Source: Uranotaenia lowii | Lineage: Eukaryota > Arthropoda > Insecta > Diptera > Culicidae | Assembly (NCBI RefSeq): GCF_029784155.1 | Contig: NC_073693.1 | Span: 228,053,961 to 228,117,960, forward strand | Length of the DNA stretch: 64,000 bases | Direction: 5' to 3' | In this document: positions 13,169 to 25,423 of the stretch, in pieces | Position numbering within the stretch: position 1 is the stretch's first letter | Layout of the letters: each line of letters opens with the position of its first letter | Position numbers and translations under genes: made by a program | Notes under the pieces: generated by a model | The model's database searches: none | Seen by the model: the letters and a program-made list of their open reading frames with translations, nothing else | What the model was told of the DNA's origin: nothing

Positions 13169-13676
13169 CTATCGGCTGAATCGATTGTTAAAGGGCCCAT
13201 CAAAAATTTCGAAGCCGTGTGTCCGGGCGATTTCGTGGCGTGGGAGATCATTCAGAAAACGGCAGCCTTGGAATGGCCAGAGGCCATCATCTAACTGAAG
13301 CGCTTGGATCAGCTTTGCTCTGACGATGGTTCCGGTCAGTAGCCTAGTCAGTGAGTTGATGGGCTGGTATGTAGTAGAAAGTGCTGATGGATGGCTGTTA
13401 TTCTTCGGCGAGAATCGCGCGGAACTGCTGGGCTGACTTGGAGCACGTGTACAAATAGTAGGAACCTTCCAGAGTTAGGGAGTGCTCATTCAGGATCCGG
13501 AGGCGCTGCGCTACGTTGTAATGTTGTTGCAGCTGAAGTTTCACACAGCCGGAGCATGAACGTTCTGGAATTCTCCGGCAGCTCCACGCATCATCAACGG
13601 CGTCATTTTTGCCGTTGTCTGGGGATTGATTTAGATCCGACTTTTTGCTTCCGCCACGCACCGAGAGCTTATTCAA
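13169..13676 (-). pseudogene. Unidentified coding-like remnant with one apparent frameshift
   Basis: This block is clearly richer in GC than its surroundings. On the minus strand a frame opens after a stop at about 13677 and runs to TAA just below 13400 (segments such as AQRLRILNEHSLTLEG and CSKSAQQFRAILAEE). One base later a second frame continues without a stop to TAG at 13169-13171 (segments such as LTRLLTGTIVRAKLIQ and GFEIFDGPFNNRFSR). Together they cover about 165 codons of protein-like composition, unlike the Phe/Lys/Ile-rich chance ORFs nearby. I do not recognise the family. It could be an exon fragment of a host gene, a retrocopy, or gag-like transposon sequence; no start codon or splice signal settles this. 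The opposite-strand frame over the same bases looks like a shadow. Confidence 0.35.
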
Positions 13677-13711
13677 TCACATTGCAGTGGACTTTGACTG
13701 GTGGAGATTGA

Positions 13712-16700
13712 AGCAGTACAGGGAGCACATGTTCTGTCTTGATTTATTAGAAAAGAATTGTTTAAAATTTTTCCAAGCATCATGATGTTTTTCAGTGTGG
13801 GATAGGAAATTTTATGGAAATGTTGGATTTTTCATATTATTGCTTTGGAAAGACTTTTAAATAAAGTAAACATGCAGAAAAAGTTAACTTACGAATTTAT
13901 CTCACCGTAATGTCATTGAAATATCATAATCAACTTCAAACAAAAAAAACATTACAAAATACATAAAAACGCTCGAATCTCCACAAAAACCTTGAACTTC
14001 TCCCAGTTTTTCACCTTTCAACCTGAAAAAATACACTCCGTGGAAGCAGTCAGCAAACAATAGTTTGAGTAGGCACTACAACAGAAGTGTAGAACCAGGT
14101 AATCTAAAAATCGTTATCCTTCGATAGAAGAAATGTCAAATGGAACGTTTATCTTTTGATTTCTCTTGGTAGCTTTTGAATGTTCTGTAATTAAAAAATC
14201 CTTCGTAAATTTTTTACTGCGTTGCCCGATTTTAACAGAAAGCTTCCAAAAACACCTTTTTTTCCTGAAGAGTACTTAACTTCTGAGATAATTCAAACAC
14301 ATATATTTTGAGCTTTTACCATCATTTTGCCTTCTACCTATCACAATTATAATATTCTGAAATCACTATATATACAAACAAAAAGTTGAAAAAGTTTAAT
14401 ATTTTTTTAAATCCAAAGATTATATCGTACTTTACAACGTATGTTTCAGAAGGACTGAAACTTAAAAAAAAAGTAAGAATATTGAAAGTTTGGTAATTTT
14501 TTATTTTAAAATAATTGCAAAATCGAAGAAATAATCGGGAATGCAGGTTTAAAATCAGAACGATGTAATAAAACATTTCCAGTATAAATACCAGGCATAA
14601 AGCTATAAAATCAAAAACAGAATTTTAGATTTCAGACCTCAGTCTTAGAATAAAAAAAAAGCAGTTTAAATTCAAATAATGTTTCCCATCATTTAAAAAT
14701 TATGTAAAAAAATATGAGTAAAAAAAAAAACAATTGAAATTTCAAAAATTTTTAAAAATGGAATCATAAATATATTAATCCGTATCAATTTCCGAATATC
14801 ACGGTCTTTAGAAATCGAAAAAAATCATTATAAATATGTATTTAGTTTTAAACATTCTTTTCCAGTGAATTCAGTTTCGAATTTAACAAACCCAAAAAAT
14901 AAATATAACAATAAATGTTTGAGTGCTTATTTTATATGTTAAATAGAGTTTCTAAAGCCAAGATGGAATAAATAATATTTTTTGACGCTGATTTAAGGCT
15001 AATTAAATCGTTTTTTTTAAGTTTAATCATGTTGAAGTTTTGAGATGAAAAATTGGTCTTGATTCAAGCTTTCGAAAACCTATGGATAAAAAGCGATTCA
15101 CTGTTGACAAAATAGGTATTAATGAAAATTAATAGTTTTGCTTCTCTCGTGCAAAATACTTTAAAATCACATTTAAGCTTAAAGCTTAAGGCAACCCCTT
15201 CACATGGTTAGATCGTGCTTAAATTTGGATGTAACCTTCTGCTAAGCCAATGATCAATTTTAGCTAAGAGTGAGTGAGATTTATCATATTTAATTATTAT
15301 ACAAGTACGTTTTTCCATTTTTCATAATTTCATAATAATATAGTGTGATATAGTCTTACTTCAAAATTGTTTTATGGAATTTCATCTTTGGATTCAACAC
15401 GTGATTTTAAGTAAGAAATATGGGTCGGTTTTTTAAAATTTTGTCAACAATTGTAATTAATTTTTTTGTAAGTGTAAACACTCATATTTTAAATAAAACA
15501 GATGGATCTGAATGTAAAAAAGGTCCTTAATAATTGAAGTTCAAATCCAGAATGTCGACTGGAAATCAAAGGGAAAATCAATAAATCCGAGTTTCAAAAT
15601 GTATATAACCCAAATCAAATTTCAAAATTTAATTCCAAAATATCAATTTATATTCAGGATTAAAATTGAACAATTGAATCCTCAATAAACTATAAGGAAT
15701 GGGTTTTCAAATTGATTTTTTTTATATTCAGTTAACAATTAAATCCAACGCAAGGCAGCAAAATTCACAAATTTTTTCAAAGTTCAAAACAGTTTTAGAG
15801 TTGATTTTAATTAACATGGGAGTGCAGAATTCAAATATGCTATCAGCTCCTGGTTTTAAGATTCAAGAGTAAACTTTCAAAATAGGATAAAATTTATTAA
15901 AAAATGTTGAATATGTATTCAAAGCCATGAAAAATTAAGGATTTTTATGAATGCCAACATTTCTTGAAAATCACAAGTAATTTTAGCTTCCGATAAAAAA
16001 AATTACAGAAGTTTTTTATTGTTTATTTTTTCCGGTTTAAAAGTAAAATACGAGAGCTTTGACGCAATTTTAGGAAAAATTAAATCGAACAAAATCTCAC
16101 AGCATAAGCAATCGTTTTACAGTTTTGAGAAAAGTTGTTGAATAAATTGAACTGTTTTAAATGCAAATATCAAAATCGTTTTACAGAGATTTCAGAAATA
16201 GTTTAACAATCATACATTTTTTTCTGAAATTTAAAATTTAAATTTTAAGCAATGTGTTTCTTAAAACAAGAAAACTTATTAAAACCTGATTCTTCATTGA
16301 ATGGAAACTAAAAATTATAAATACACTGAAAATGCGGTTCCCCTATGCTGAGTGGTTCAAATCTTTAAAAAGATAGAAAAAATCCAATTTTCATGTCAGC
16401 GACAATGAATTTTTTTAATGCTTTAAATTTCCAATATTCAAGGAACGTTTTTCTATATTAAGATTTTTTTTTGACCTTTTATACTTCTTCAATGAAATAA
16501 ACTTCGAAGAAAACTTCAACAAAATATTGAAAAATACATTTTTTTTCTTTACATCATATGATCAAACAAGACGTCTATATATTTAAAAAAAAACCAAAAG
16601 TAACTGTACTGTTTTGATCGATAATAACATATTTAACAGTTTTAGAGATGAAAGTCATTCTTATTGTTATGATTTGTTATAGTTTCACTTAGTTAAGAAT

Positions 16701-17689
16701 TTCAAATTTAATTGTATAAAATTTCAACTTTGAACGTTTATTATTCTGAAACAAAAATATAGCTTGCTCTGTCGTTCTTCGTGGTAAATTATATGCCGTT
16801 GAGTAGGTTGAAGCCCTTATAAAACATAGTTTAAATCAGCTGCTTCTTTTTGCTATATTTTGCAAACGATAGCTTCAAGTGCAACGCTGTTAATAACCTA
16901 CAAAACGAAAAAAACGTTTAAAAAAAATGTGTCTACCTTTGGCTGATGAAGCAGTTACTAAAGAATAAATTCAGAGCTGGATAAAGGTATAGCTATCAAT
17001 ATTTCCTCAAATGTTATTATATGGATTCGTTGTTTGTAAATGTATCAAAGGATTTTTAACCATGTACATATGTTTTTAAGAAAATGAGTATAATGAGTTA
17101 ACTAATATTTAAGAATTTTCGAAATTAAACAAGATTCAAAAAGAGGGTAGAAAAGATGTTGATTAAATAAGTCTAAAAACCATTTTCCTTCCCCCTTTTA
17201 TCCACTGAATGCTTTTTCATCGAAAATTTACTTCTCTTTTTATAGTATGAATTTTTAAATTTTGAAAAATCACACAGCTCAAGGACCGCACCTGAAACTG
17301 TGTTGGTTTCGTTATCCCATACAAATATTGTTGGTGTTAAAATATTCTTCGAACCAAGGATTTTAAATTAATTTTTTTTTTTTCAAAATCCAGTTAACTG
17401 TCTGATGTAAAATGCAACAAAATGCGCATCAAAATGAGACCTCATGAGACTACATATGCTAGAATATGATTATTTTGCATTACGCGTTTGTTAATATTTA
17501 ACATTTTATCCATCCAAAAATTTATATTAAATATTCAGCTAGTATATTAGACCGCAGCAAAAAACGACTCTTTGTTCCCATATGTATTTTCGATGCCTTT
17601 TGGGTCATCAAACATCAGTGTAAAATTTGAGATGATTTGGTTGATTCCTGAAATAGCGCAATGCGTTTCAATTTTGTATTGAAATTTGA
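13712..17689. other. AT-rich intergenic sequence, nothing recognised
   Basis: About 4 kb of strongly AT-rich sequence with frequent homopolymer A/T runs. Only short ORFs of biased composition occur, and no repeat end was identified. Confidence 0.55.
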
Positions 17690-18400
17690 ATGGAAGAAAT
17701 TTTGTTTGCACATTAAATCATCCAGAAAATTCAAATAAGCTTGAAACAAAGTCGGTCATTGATTTTTGGTTTTTACTATTCTTAAGCTTCATTTTTTGCT
17801 AACATGACTAGCTGCTTGTCATGAATTTCATGAAAAAAGTTATAACCATTTCGAAGTATAAAATCTGAATCCATTGAAAAGTATTTAAAAATGACAGCCT
17901 TTGCTTGCTAGAGCTGTTTATAACTGCATGAAATATTTTCGCATAGGTTATATAAATCAATTCATTCTCTGGCAATGCAAAGCAGTTTTTGAGATTTTTT
18001 TCATCCTACGGTTGCACAGCTTTCAAATATGAGACAAAAACTTGAAAATAAATAAAAAACAATTTTTAAAAACAATTTTTATTTAAAATCGAACGGTTTT
18101 TCTAGGGTACATGTTAGGTTTGTGCTTTGTTGACATGTATTGTACTGCAAGAATCAAGGAATATTTTTCATCTTAAGTTTAATTTTTTGGAACTTTCAGT
18201 ACATCTCTGGCGCTATTTGGAAGAGAAATTTTGTTTTCCCATACAAATTTCCATACAAAATTAAATCTCGTTGCGCTAATTCAGGACTGAATGGATCGCT
18301 TCTAAAATTTTTATTGCTATTTCTGGCAACAATCAAAATAAGTTGTGGGAGGTGTGAAAATTTAAGAATTTGAAATTTCCATACAAAGCTTTTAGAGGTA
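17690..18400 (+). repeat. Dispersed repeat, copy 1 (second copy 21735-22235)
   Basis: Several blocks occur in the same order and orientation as in 21735-22235: the AAATAAGCTTGAAA region, AAGCTTCATTTTTTGCTAAC, the TTTCATGAAAAAA region, CACGTTGC/CTCGTTGC followed by AATTCA-GACT-AATGGATC, then TTTCCATACAAA. The copies are diverged with several indels. No ORF is shared. The class is unknown. Confidence 0.6.
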
Positions 18401-18529
18401 TATTTTTTGCCGGGATCTAAAAATCTCACTCGATAAATCAATTTTCAAGTAACACAAACCATCTAAATTTTTAATCTTGTGAAATACATACACTAATTTC
18501 TTTCATTTATGAAGCCTCCAACATTTTCA

Positions 18530-19260
18530 GATGCCCTCAATCAAGCAGCAAGCCGCCTCTAATCAGAGCCAAGGTCATCTTACTAGATCCGATTTGCGTT
18601 TCCGTATTATTTCCGCATCACTAATCGGATGTTCCTTTATCTCCGCACGCGGTTCAGTATACTGGAAGAAGCAAATGATACATAGAAGCTCCAAGTCGTA
18701 TCCGGAGAATGTAATACTAACCACCAACAGCACAGAGATATTCGGGGGTTTATTTCCTAAAAAAGAATTAGCGACACGCACCGAAAGCTAATATCCCATT
18801 GGTTTCACCCCGTCATGTCTCATTTCCCGGACCTAGCGTGGAGTTTGCTCTGAGAAAAAAAAAGCAGAAAAAATCATCTCAACATCCATTCCCAGATGGC
18901 TCCCCCCCAGAGAGCGTGGCGACCATCTTCTTCAGGCACTTGGCACCACGATACGCTTGCTTTCTCACGACGATCCACCGGATTATCCGTGGTTTTCGGA
19001 TTTTTCCTTTGCTTTGGCTGGGTCGTGCTTGCTTGCTGTTTGTTTGCCGGGTGATTTTTTTTTCCTCTCCACCATCGAAAAAGTGCGGAGTGTCTCGATG
19101 CTCGATTCAACCGTGCGGTTTGCTGTCGGGAAAATACATTATCCGTGATTTTCTACACCTCCAGCGATTATTTTCCCGTTTTCGTTTGGGCCAGCCAGCC
19201 AGCTAGTCAGCGGGCGAAGAAAACTGGCGCAACTGGCGAGCTCATGAGACGTGACTTGAC
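18530..19260. other. GC-richer island, candidate host non-coding or regulatory DNA
   Basis: This block stands out from its AT-rich surroundings, contains few long A/T runs, and ends in a CCAGCCAGCCAGC stretch. Several frames of 60-135 codons are open on both strands, as expected by chance at this composition, and none looks like a protein family. Such islands in a gene desert are often conserved enhancers or untranslated exons; that is inference only. Confidence 0.4.
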
Positions 19261-19642
19261 ATAGGAAAACCCATGGAAAGCAAATAATGGAATTGAGTTA
19301 GTATCAGGGATCGCTTTCAAGCAGAAGAAATTGAAAAGAATTCTAGAAACATTATGTATTTGAATCAATAATCACGAAATTTAAAACAATCAATATCAAA
19401 ATAACTAGGAGCCCAAAAACATATCAAATAAGACAACGGGTTTTCTTGGATGAAATAGGAATTTTAAGATAGAACTAAATAAAAATTCAGTTTTCGATTA
19501 TCTAAAACAATTCCATGATTTTATTGAGCCACAAACCTATTGGATTTGAATTAATTTGTCACAGGGTGAACTCTTTTCAACCATTATTTGAATGCTCCCC
19601 CTGCCTTTTTAAGTAATGAGCTGGTGCGTTCTTTATTTTATC

Positions 19643-19971
19643 CAGTACGGCATTCTAAGAGCAAATTCACTGGTGTTGGGAAAAAGTGGAAGAAATTTTG
19701 ACACTAACGGAACATTTCGAAAATTTTGCCATGCAAAAATATTATCAAGATCTGTGGCCTTCTAGTTATTTACAACACGTGTTGTATTTTCGCATGCTGT
19801 GATGCAAAAATAGCAATATTTCTATCACATATGGCTGAAATAGAAACAGTGTTGCAAAAAAAAATACAACGCCACAAGATCTTGAAAACATTTTTGCATG
19901 GTAAAATTTTCAGAATGTCAAAATTTCTACCACTTTTTCCCAACACCAGTGAACTTGCTCTAACAGGACTG
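19643..19971. mobile_element. Palindromic MITE with CAGT ends
   Basis: The left arm from CAGTACGG through GAGCAAATTCACTGGTGTTG matches the reverse complement of the right arm (CAGTCCTGTT then GAGCAAGTTCACTGGTGTTG) for about 100 bp with few mismatches. The whole 329 bp could fold into a hairpin. Near the centre lies a perfect 16-bp palindrome, TACAACACGTGTTGTA (19771-19786). No transposase. Open frames inside are shadows of the palindrome. The target duplication is not clear. Confidence 0.75.
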
Positions 19972-21734
19972 CCAGAATGATAGAAAAAGACTGATAGAAA
20001 CAAAAACCTACTAACGTTACCATTATCTACCTTCCAGTTTCAAGGGAACTCACCACTGCTGTTAATTTTTATGGAAAAGTTAAAAAATATCAGCCAACAC
20101 TGGATCGATTGAACACTTTCATTCGGGAAAGAAAATTTGGCTCTGCAGAGACCTGAGAGACATTTCCGGATGTCACTCTATGCTAGGATGATTTGCCAAT
20201 CGAGTTGCACAGCTAAGCACATGATTTTGGTTTTAATGCTGTACTTTAGTCATTTAAACCGAATTCAAAAAATATTTTTGTTTATTGCACTCGTTCAGGG
20301 TTGGTCAACAAGATCCAAAAGTTCAAATTTTCGAAAAAAGTGATATTAAAAATTTCAAACTCATATTAAACAATTTGTCTGAGTCCAATAGATGCACAGG
20401 CAAATTTTATGTGGTGCCTCATGTTGTCCGATTTTTTCCAATGGTTGCACATTTCAAAAACCTTTGTAAGGCTCAGCCACCATGTGGTCAAAGAGCTTAT
20501 ATATTTGTTACGGAACCTTATTTTGAGAACTTCTAGTTTAAATGCAATCCAATTTGGAGATGACTCCTTTCGAGGGGGTCTTCCAATGCACAATAAGAAA
20601 ATTCGGACCCAAAAACGAAAAAAAAAACACGAAGTCGCCGGTTTGAGAGTCTGAAAAAGCATTTATCACACGTGAAATTTCCTCAGAAACTCAAATCTGC
20701 CGCTGAGTTTAACCGGAGCCACCTGAGTGAAGTGTTTTTTGACCTTATTTGCCCAGTATTGAGCATTTTTCTTTATATGTCCTACCAACATAAAATTTTA
20801 TGTCATTGATATTCCATGGACCGAACTAAAAGGTATTTAATGCCTAAATTTCTTAAGTGCCAAATTACAGGTGAAAGATAAAAGAACATGATCTGTTTTC
20901 CTCCCTTTTACCCCAAGGAAGAAGGTGTGATTTTATTAAATAATTGCTTTGGGACCCACTTGGAAGTGGATCAAATTATTATAATTAATATGAACAAAAA
21001 GCTTAAAAATGTGCTCAACCGCGCCCAAATTTTCAGATTAATGCTCAACCCATACAATTTTGTTTAAAAATTTATCATTTGAAAAGTTAATTGATTTAAA
21101 TATATTATTCATGAAAGTGGGATTATTTGTGATGAATGTATTTGTAATGAATATCATCAATCTTTAAAAAACAATCACATCGCATTGAAATGTTTCTCAA
21201 CAATTTTCCGGCTGAAAAACTGGTTTGACCAAATTAAGTTTCACGAAGCTATTATTGCTTATTTTTATGGATAATAAGGGCAAAATAAAGCTTCACTCAG
21301 ATCTCTTCGGTCTTACTCGACTTGAATTCTGAAGAACATTGCACATAAGATAAGTAATATTTCGGGTCTTTTAACCTTCGATTTTAATTTTTTTTTTTTT
21401 TGGGGATTTAGGGTCAAAGTTAATCTTTTGTACAATATTTTGACAATTTCGCTGTTGACATGAAATACAATTCTTTAAGCTTTGTTGTCTCGAAATTTGA
21501 GAAACAGGGTTTTTTTCAAGAACAATCTTTAGATTTTTGAAAAAAGATGTTGTGTTTATAGTCGGGGTAAAGGATTTCAAAATATATAAAGTAACTTATA
21601 GGGAAGAACTACCCTTGCGATAAAACTCCCTCGGAAAAATCATTCAAATAAATCTTATAAAAAGGTAGTCTTTCAAAGCCAAAGCAGTTCAAGTGATTTT
21701 GACATTTTTCAGACATTGTATGTTACATGACTTT
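19972..21734. other. Intergenic sequence, nothing recognised
   Basis: Short ORFs near 20.1-20.7 kb are open on both strands but lack any recognisable domain. No repeat termini were identified. Confidence 0.5.
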
Positions 21735-22235
21735 CCCACATACATATTTTTAATGAACGTGTCCAATTTTGTTTGAAAATTTGTTTGGAAGAAAAAATTT
21801 TTACACCTGAAATCATCCTGGAAATTTAAATAAGCTTGAAATAAATTTGGTTTTTCACTAATGATTTTGCCCAAGCTTCATTTTTTGCTAACGTGTGAAG
21901 AAGCAAAGTATTTCATGAAAAAAATAATTACCTTATCAAAAAAAAATTCGGAATCGATTGAAAAATATTTTTAGCTTGCAATTATTTTCCGACATGTTTT
22001 TGCGAAAACTTCATAAATCAACAGTTAACCAACTGTCAAATTAGCAGTCAAAAACACATAAATAAAAAGATATGAATTTTGAATCTTTACAAATTCAAAA
22101 CACGTTGCTCCAATTCAAGACTCAATGGATCACTTCCAAAAAGTTTGATTGCTATTTTTGGCAGTACAAACGACCAAACAAAGTAATTAGTGGAAAAAAA
22201 ATATATAAATTAAAAATTTCCATACAAATCTTGCC
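21735..22235 (+). repeat. Dispersed repeat, copy 2 (see 17690-18400)
   Basis: It shares ordered blocks with 17690-18400, including AAGCTTCATTTTTTGCTAAC and the TTTCCATACAAATC end. It is shorter than copy 1 because of internal deletions. Class unknown. Confidence 0.6.
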
Positions 22236-22363
22236 TTATGTACAATAATGGGTGAAGGAGATTCAGCGGATCAATTCACTATGGGGCATCTCTATGCATA
22301 GAAGGATATTGTCTTCGGCAAAGTTGCTCAGAATGTCGAATACTATCATTCGACTACATCAGG

Positions 22364-22530
22364 TTAGGGGCCATCCATATATTTACCACGTGTAGATTTA
22401 GATGCTTGAAAAATTTTCATGGTCCATGGCCAAACACATTTTGGAAATCATATGGATGATCATCCACGGAGGGAAAAAGAAGTCTGAATGAGCTCAAAAC
22501 TTGTTCACTTGATATGTGGATTGCCCGTTA
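22364..22530. mobile_element. Small MITE-like element with GGGGCCATCCATA-type ends
   Basis: The left end TTAGGGGCCATCCATATA and the reverse complement of the right end (CTAACGGGCAATCCACATAT) are imperfect inverted repeats about 165 bp apart. Short elements ending in GGCCATCCATAAAT-like sequence are common in mosquito genomes. This copy is old. Confidence 0.5.
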
Positions 22531-24009
22531 GTTCTAGATCTCATCACATAAAGTACATACATATATGCAAAAGCTGAGTAAAATCGAATTTTTTTGCAAA
22601 ATATACACAGTAGCTAGTACTCTTCTGATTATGAAGTTTTATGCACCAAATGATACCTTTTAAACTCAACTAGCATTCAATAAAGAATTTTGAAGAAAAT
22701 AATTGTATCTGATTATCTGCTGAATTTTTTTATTGTAATTTTCGCGATATTACAACAAAATTGCTATACCTGCCTTAATTTTTATAAAAATTTCATCACA
22801 TAAAATCCACGGATCAAACATGTAAATGTAAGAACAATACTCGATGCTGATGACCTTTTTGAATAGAGATTGGTGCTAAAAAAAAGTTCAAAAATGATTT
22901 CAACTGTGATTGAATCTCATAAACATTAGAAGTGACCACTCAATTTCGGCATGCTCAATAAAATATCCTATTTTAAATTTGTTTATTTAACGTGTAGATG
23001 AGTGTAGAAACATTTTGATAATAATAATAGTGTGTCAAATTTATTATTTATCCATCAGATAATAAAAATCAATGAGAAATCCCCATGAAAAAATAGTGTA
23101 CACTTAGTTTTGGGAGTGACTGTACGTAAACAAGCAAATCGGGTGAGACGGACACCCTTAGGTAGAATCGCAATAGAAAATCTGATGTTACTTTTTTCAT
23201 CGCAGTTTTCATTCAGATGAGAAGTTTAGGTTGTTTGCTATCGCATTAACCATTGAAATTAGTAAATTTTCTTCATTAAGACTGTTTTTATAGCAATCAA
23301 AAACATGCTTGCAAATTACACTGCAAAAATGGACACTGCGTAGAAAAGTTTCATTTTGTCAGAAAAAAATGGCTGTAAAAGTATGTACTTTTATGAGTTC
23401 AGTATTTGAGAACGTTTCTAAACCAAAATGGAACCAACTTTTCGAATCCAGAAGCAAAACAGCATGGTTTTCGATATTCAGTATTTTATAGGTGCTGTCT
23501 TCGCCGGAGATCCAGTTTTTATGGCCTGTTTTTTTTCATATTTACTGAGTGCTTTTGTACCGACAATTGAGATCAAATTCACTTTGTTTTCCATTGACTT
23601 GAAAACATAATAAGTTTGAGTACTTATGTAAGTATGTGAAGAAGTTTTTAAAAAAGAATGAGATCTCGTGCAGAAGCGCGCTCTCTTTTAATTTTATCAA
23701 GCTGCTAATTCTCTCTCGATTATAATTTTTTCCTGAAATTTTCATAAAATCTAGTTTAACTATTACAACTAACGCTTCAGAAAATTGGAAATCTTGACGA
23801 TGACTGCAAAAAAAATACTGCTATTCCCGTAAAAAAGAGAAGTTTGTAATTGATTTAGTCATTTCTCAAATATTGTTGTAAAAACTTAAAATGTAAAAAT
23901 GTTTCATCTAGTACTTGACCAAGTTCCTTCAAAATCGATCAACGTCATTTTTATTTTTGGATGAATGTTTGTGTGGAAAATATCGAAAGCTTGGATTGGA
24001 TGTTGGATT
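22531..24009. other. AT-rich intergenic sequence, nothing recognised
   Basis: No coding-like frame or repeat boundary was recognised. Confidence 0.5.
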
Positions 24010-24190
24010 TGTCTTTCACAATTTCAAAATTTCACACAAAAATGCTGTATGGATTTTTGATGGAAGGGCTGAACTACAAAAAGTTAAATTTCGCTACCTG
24101 ACTCCATCTTCAAATCCAATATGGCGGCTTTCGCTTAACTACAAATGCTGTAGACACATTCCACGCGCTTCTACAGCTCAAAAGTGATTT
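24010..24190 (-). repeat. Diverged satellite-like unit related to 33.8-34.4 kb, inverted
   Basis: It contains AAATCCAATATGGCGGCTTTCGC, matching in reverse complement the GCGAAAGCCGCCAT-TTGGATTT core of the repeats at 33.8-34.4 kb, with an AGGGCTGAACTACAAAAAG block also in the same relative place. A single unit is visible. Confidence 0.5.
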
Positions 24191-24511
24191 TTATCCATTC
24201 GCGTATCAAAAAATTTCAAAATTGTCTTTAATTTTGATAATTCAAATCACACAAAACCAACGGAAAAAAGAGAAAAAAGTTTTTTTACACATGTCTTAGA
24301 TTATTTTGAAAATAAGTTTTTTTGTTGAAAAAAGTGGTGATTTAGACCACTTTTACAAAATCATTAATTTTAATATATGGATGATTTTTTTTTTGGAAAT
24401 ATTTTTAGTATGTTCAGAAGCCAAAAAACACGGCTTCATTTTGTAGAAAAAAGAATATGTTTATATCCAATGTAGTTGGTTTGAATAACGAACAAAAACA
24501 GTCGCAAATGA

Positions 24512-25332
24512 GTGAATTCACGTCACAAAAAAAAGGGAAATTTTTAATTTTACGAGAAAACTCTGACTTATTTTGAAATTAAAAAATGAGATTTTCTTTG
24601 AAAATGATAAGACGATTCTTAAACTCTAAAGTTTATAGAAATCGGTTGGAATCTAGCTGAGTTACAACAGCGCGAATGAGTGAATTCACGTCACAAAATT
24701 TGATTTTTTGTTAAATTTTATATAAAAAATGTGCTCTGAATGCTGTTTTGACCCAGATGGTCGGATTTTTACAAATCGAGCATAATTTAGTTGATTTTTT
24801 TAATAAGTTCATTATTTCAATTTAAAAATACAAAAAGATTAAAAAAAAAATAAAAAAATTTTTTTTTGGTGAATCTTTAAATGAAGACAGTAGTAATTTC
24901 AACATATGATCTCTCAATATGTTGCTATTCAAGTTCCAATCAAAATAAGGAAAAAGTTAGGTGCAGATACTGAAAATTTATGATTATAAAAGTCGGAACA
25001 ACAGAATATCGTTTTTGAAAGTGTACATAAAATTTGAAGACTCCAAGAATGGTTCAGAATAACCACAGGTATAACTTTATATTTCGTGACGTGAATTCAG
25101 TCAACTACCCTGTTCTGATTGAACTGAGTAAATTCACGTCACAACTTCAAATAAGCATAACTTCGTTCGTTGTTGTTCGAATGAGAAGCTGCGTACACCA
25201 AATTGTGGGTAATTGTTTTTTTACAACTCATTAGAAGACACCAATATTCTATTTCCACAAAGACAACAGGAAATCAAAGTTGTATGTACTAAAGTCCGAA
25301 ATGGTTAATTCTAGCGTGAATTCACGTCACAA
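24512..25332. repeat. Five occurrences of a GTGAATTCACGTCACAA motif
   Basis: Exact GTGAATTCACGTCACAA occurs at 24512-24528, 24680-24696 and 25316-25332; AAATTCACGTCACAA at 25130-25144; and the reverse complement of TGAATTCACGTCA at 25087-25099. The first two share an extended upstream AATGA. The intervening sequence is AT-rich and not obviously repeated. The motif joins the palindrome GTGAATTCAC to an ACGTCA (CRE-like) core. Confidence 0.8.
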
Positions 25333-25418
25333 AAGTAATGAATCACAACAAAAACAACTTAAATTTCAAAATGACCAAATTATATTCATTTTGAAGGAAA
25401 TTCAATTTGCGACCGTTT

Positions 25419-25423
25419 GCTAC
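25419..25423. repeat. Target-site duplication of the BEL/Pao element (left copy)
   Basis: GCTAC lies immediately before the left LTR and is repeated at 33661-33665 immediately after the right LTR. A 5-bp duplication fits a BEL/Pao integrase. Confidence 0.9.

Noticed and set aside
13391..13711. 106-codon plus-strand frame
   Set aside because: Antisense to the more protein-like minus-strand remnant; it lacks any recognisable feature.
18799..19206. 135-codon plus-strand frame in the GC-rich island
   Set aside because: Overlapping frames are open on both strands, composition is not protein-like, and no motif is visible.
19726..20003. Overlapping frames on both strands
   Set aside because: They fall within the palindromic MITE, and the mirror symmetry creates matching frames.
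24512..25332. CRISPR-like array
   Set aside because: The repeats are irregularly spaced, one is inverted, there are no cas genes, and the genome is eukaryotic.
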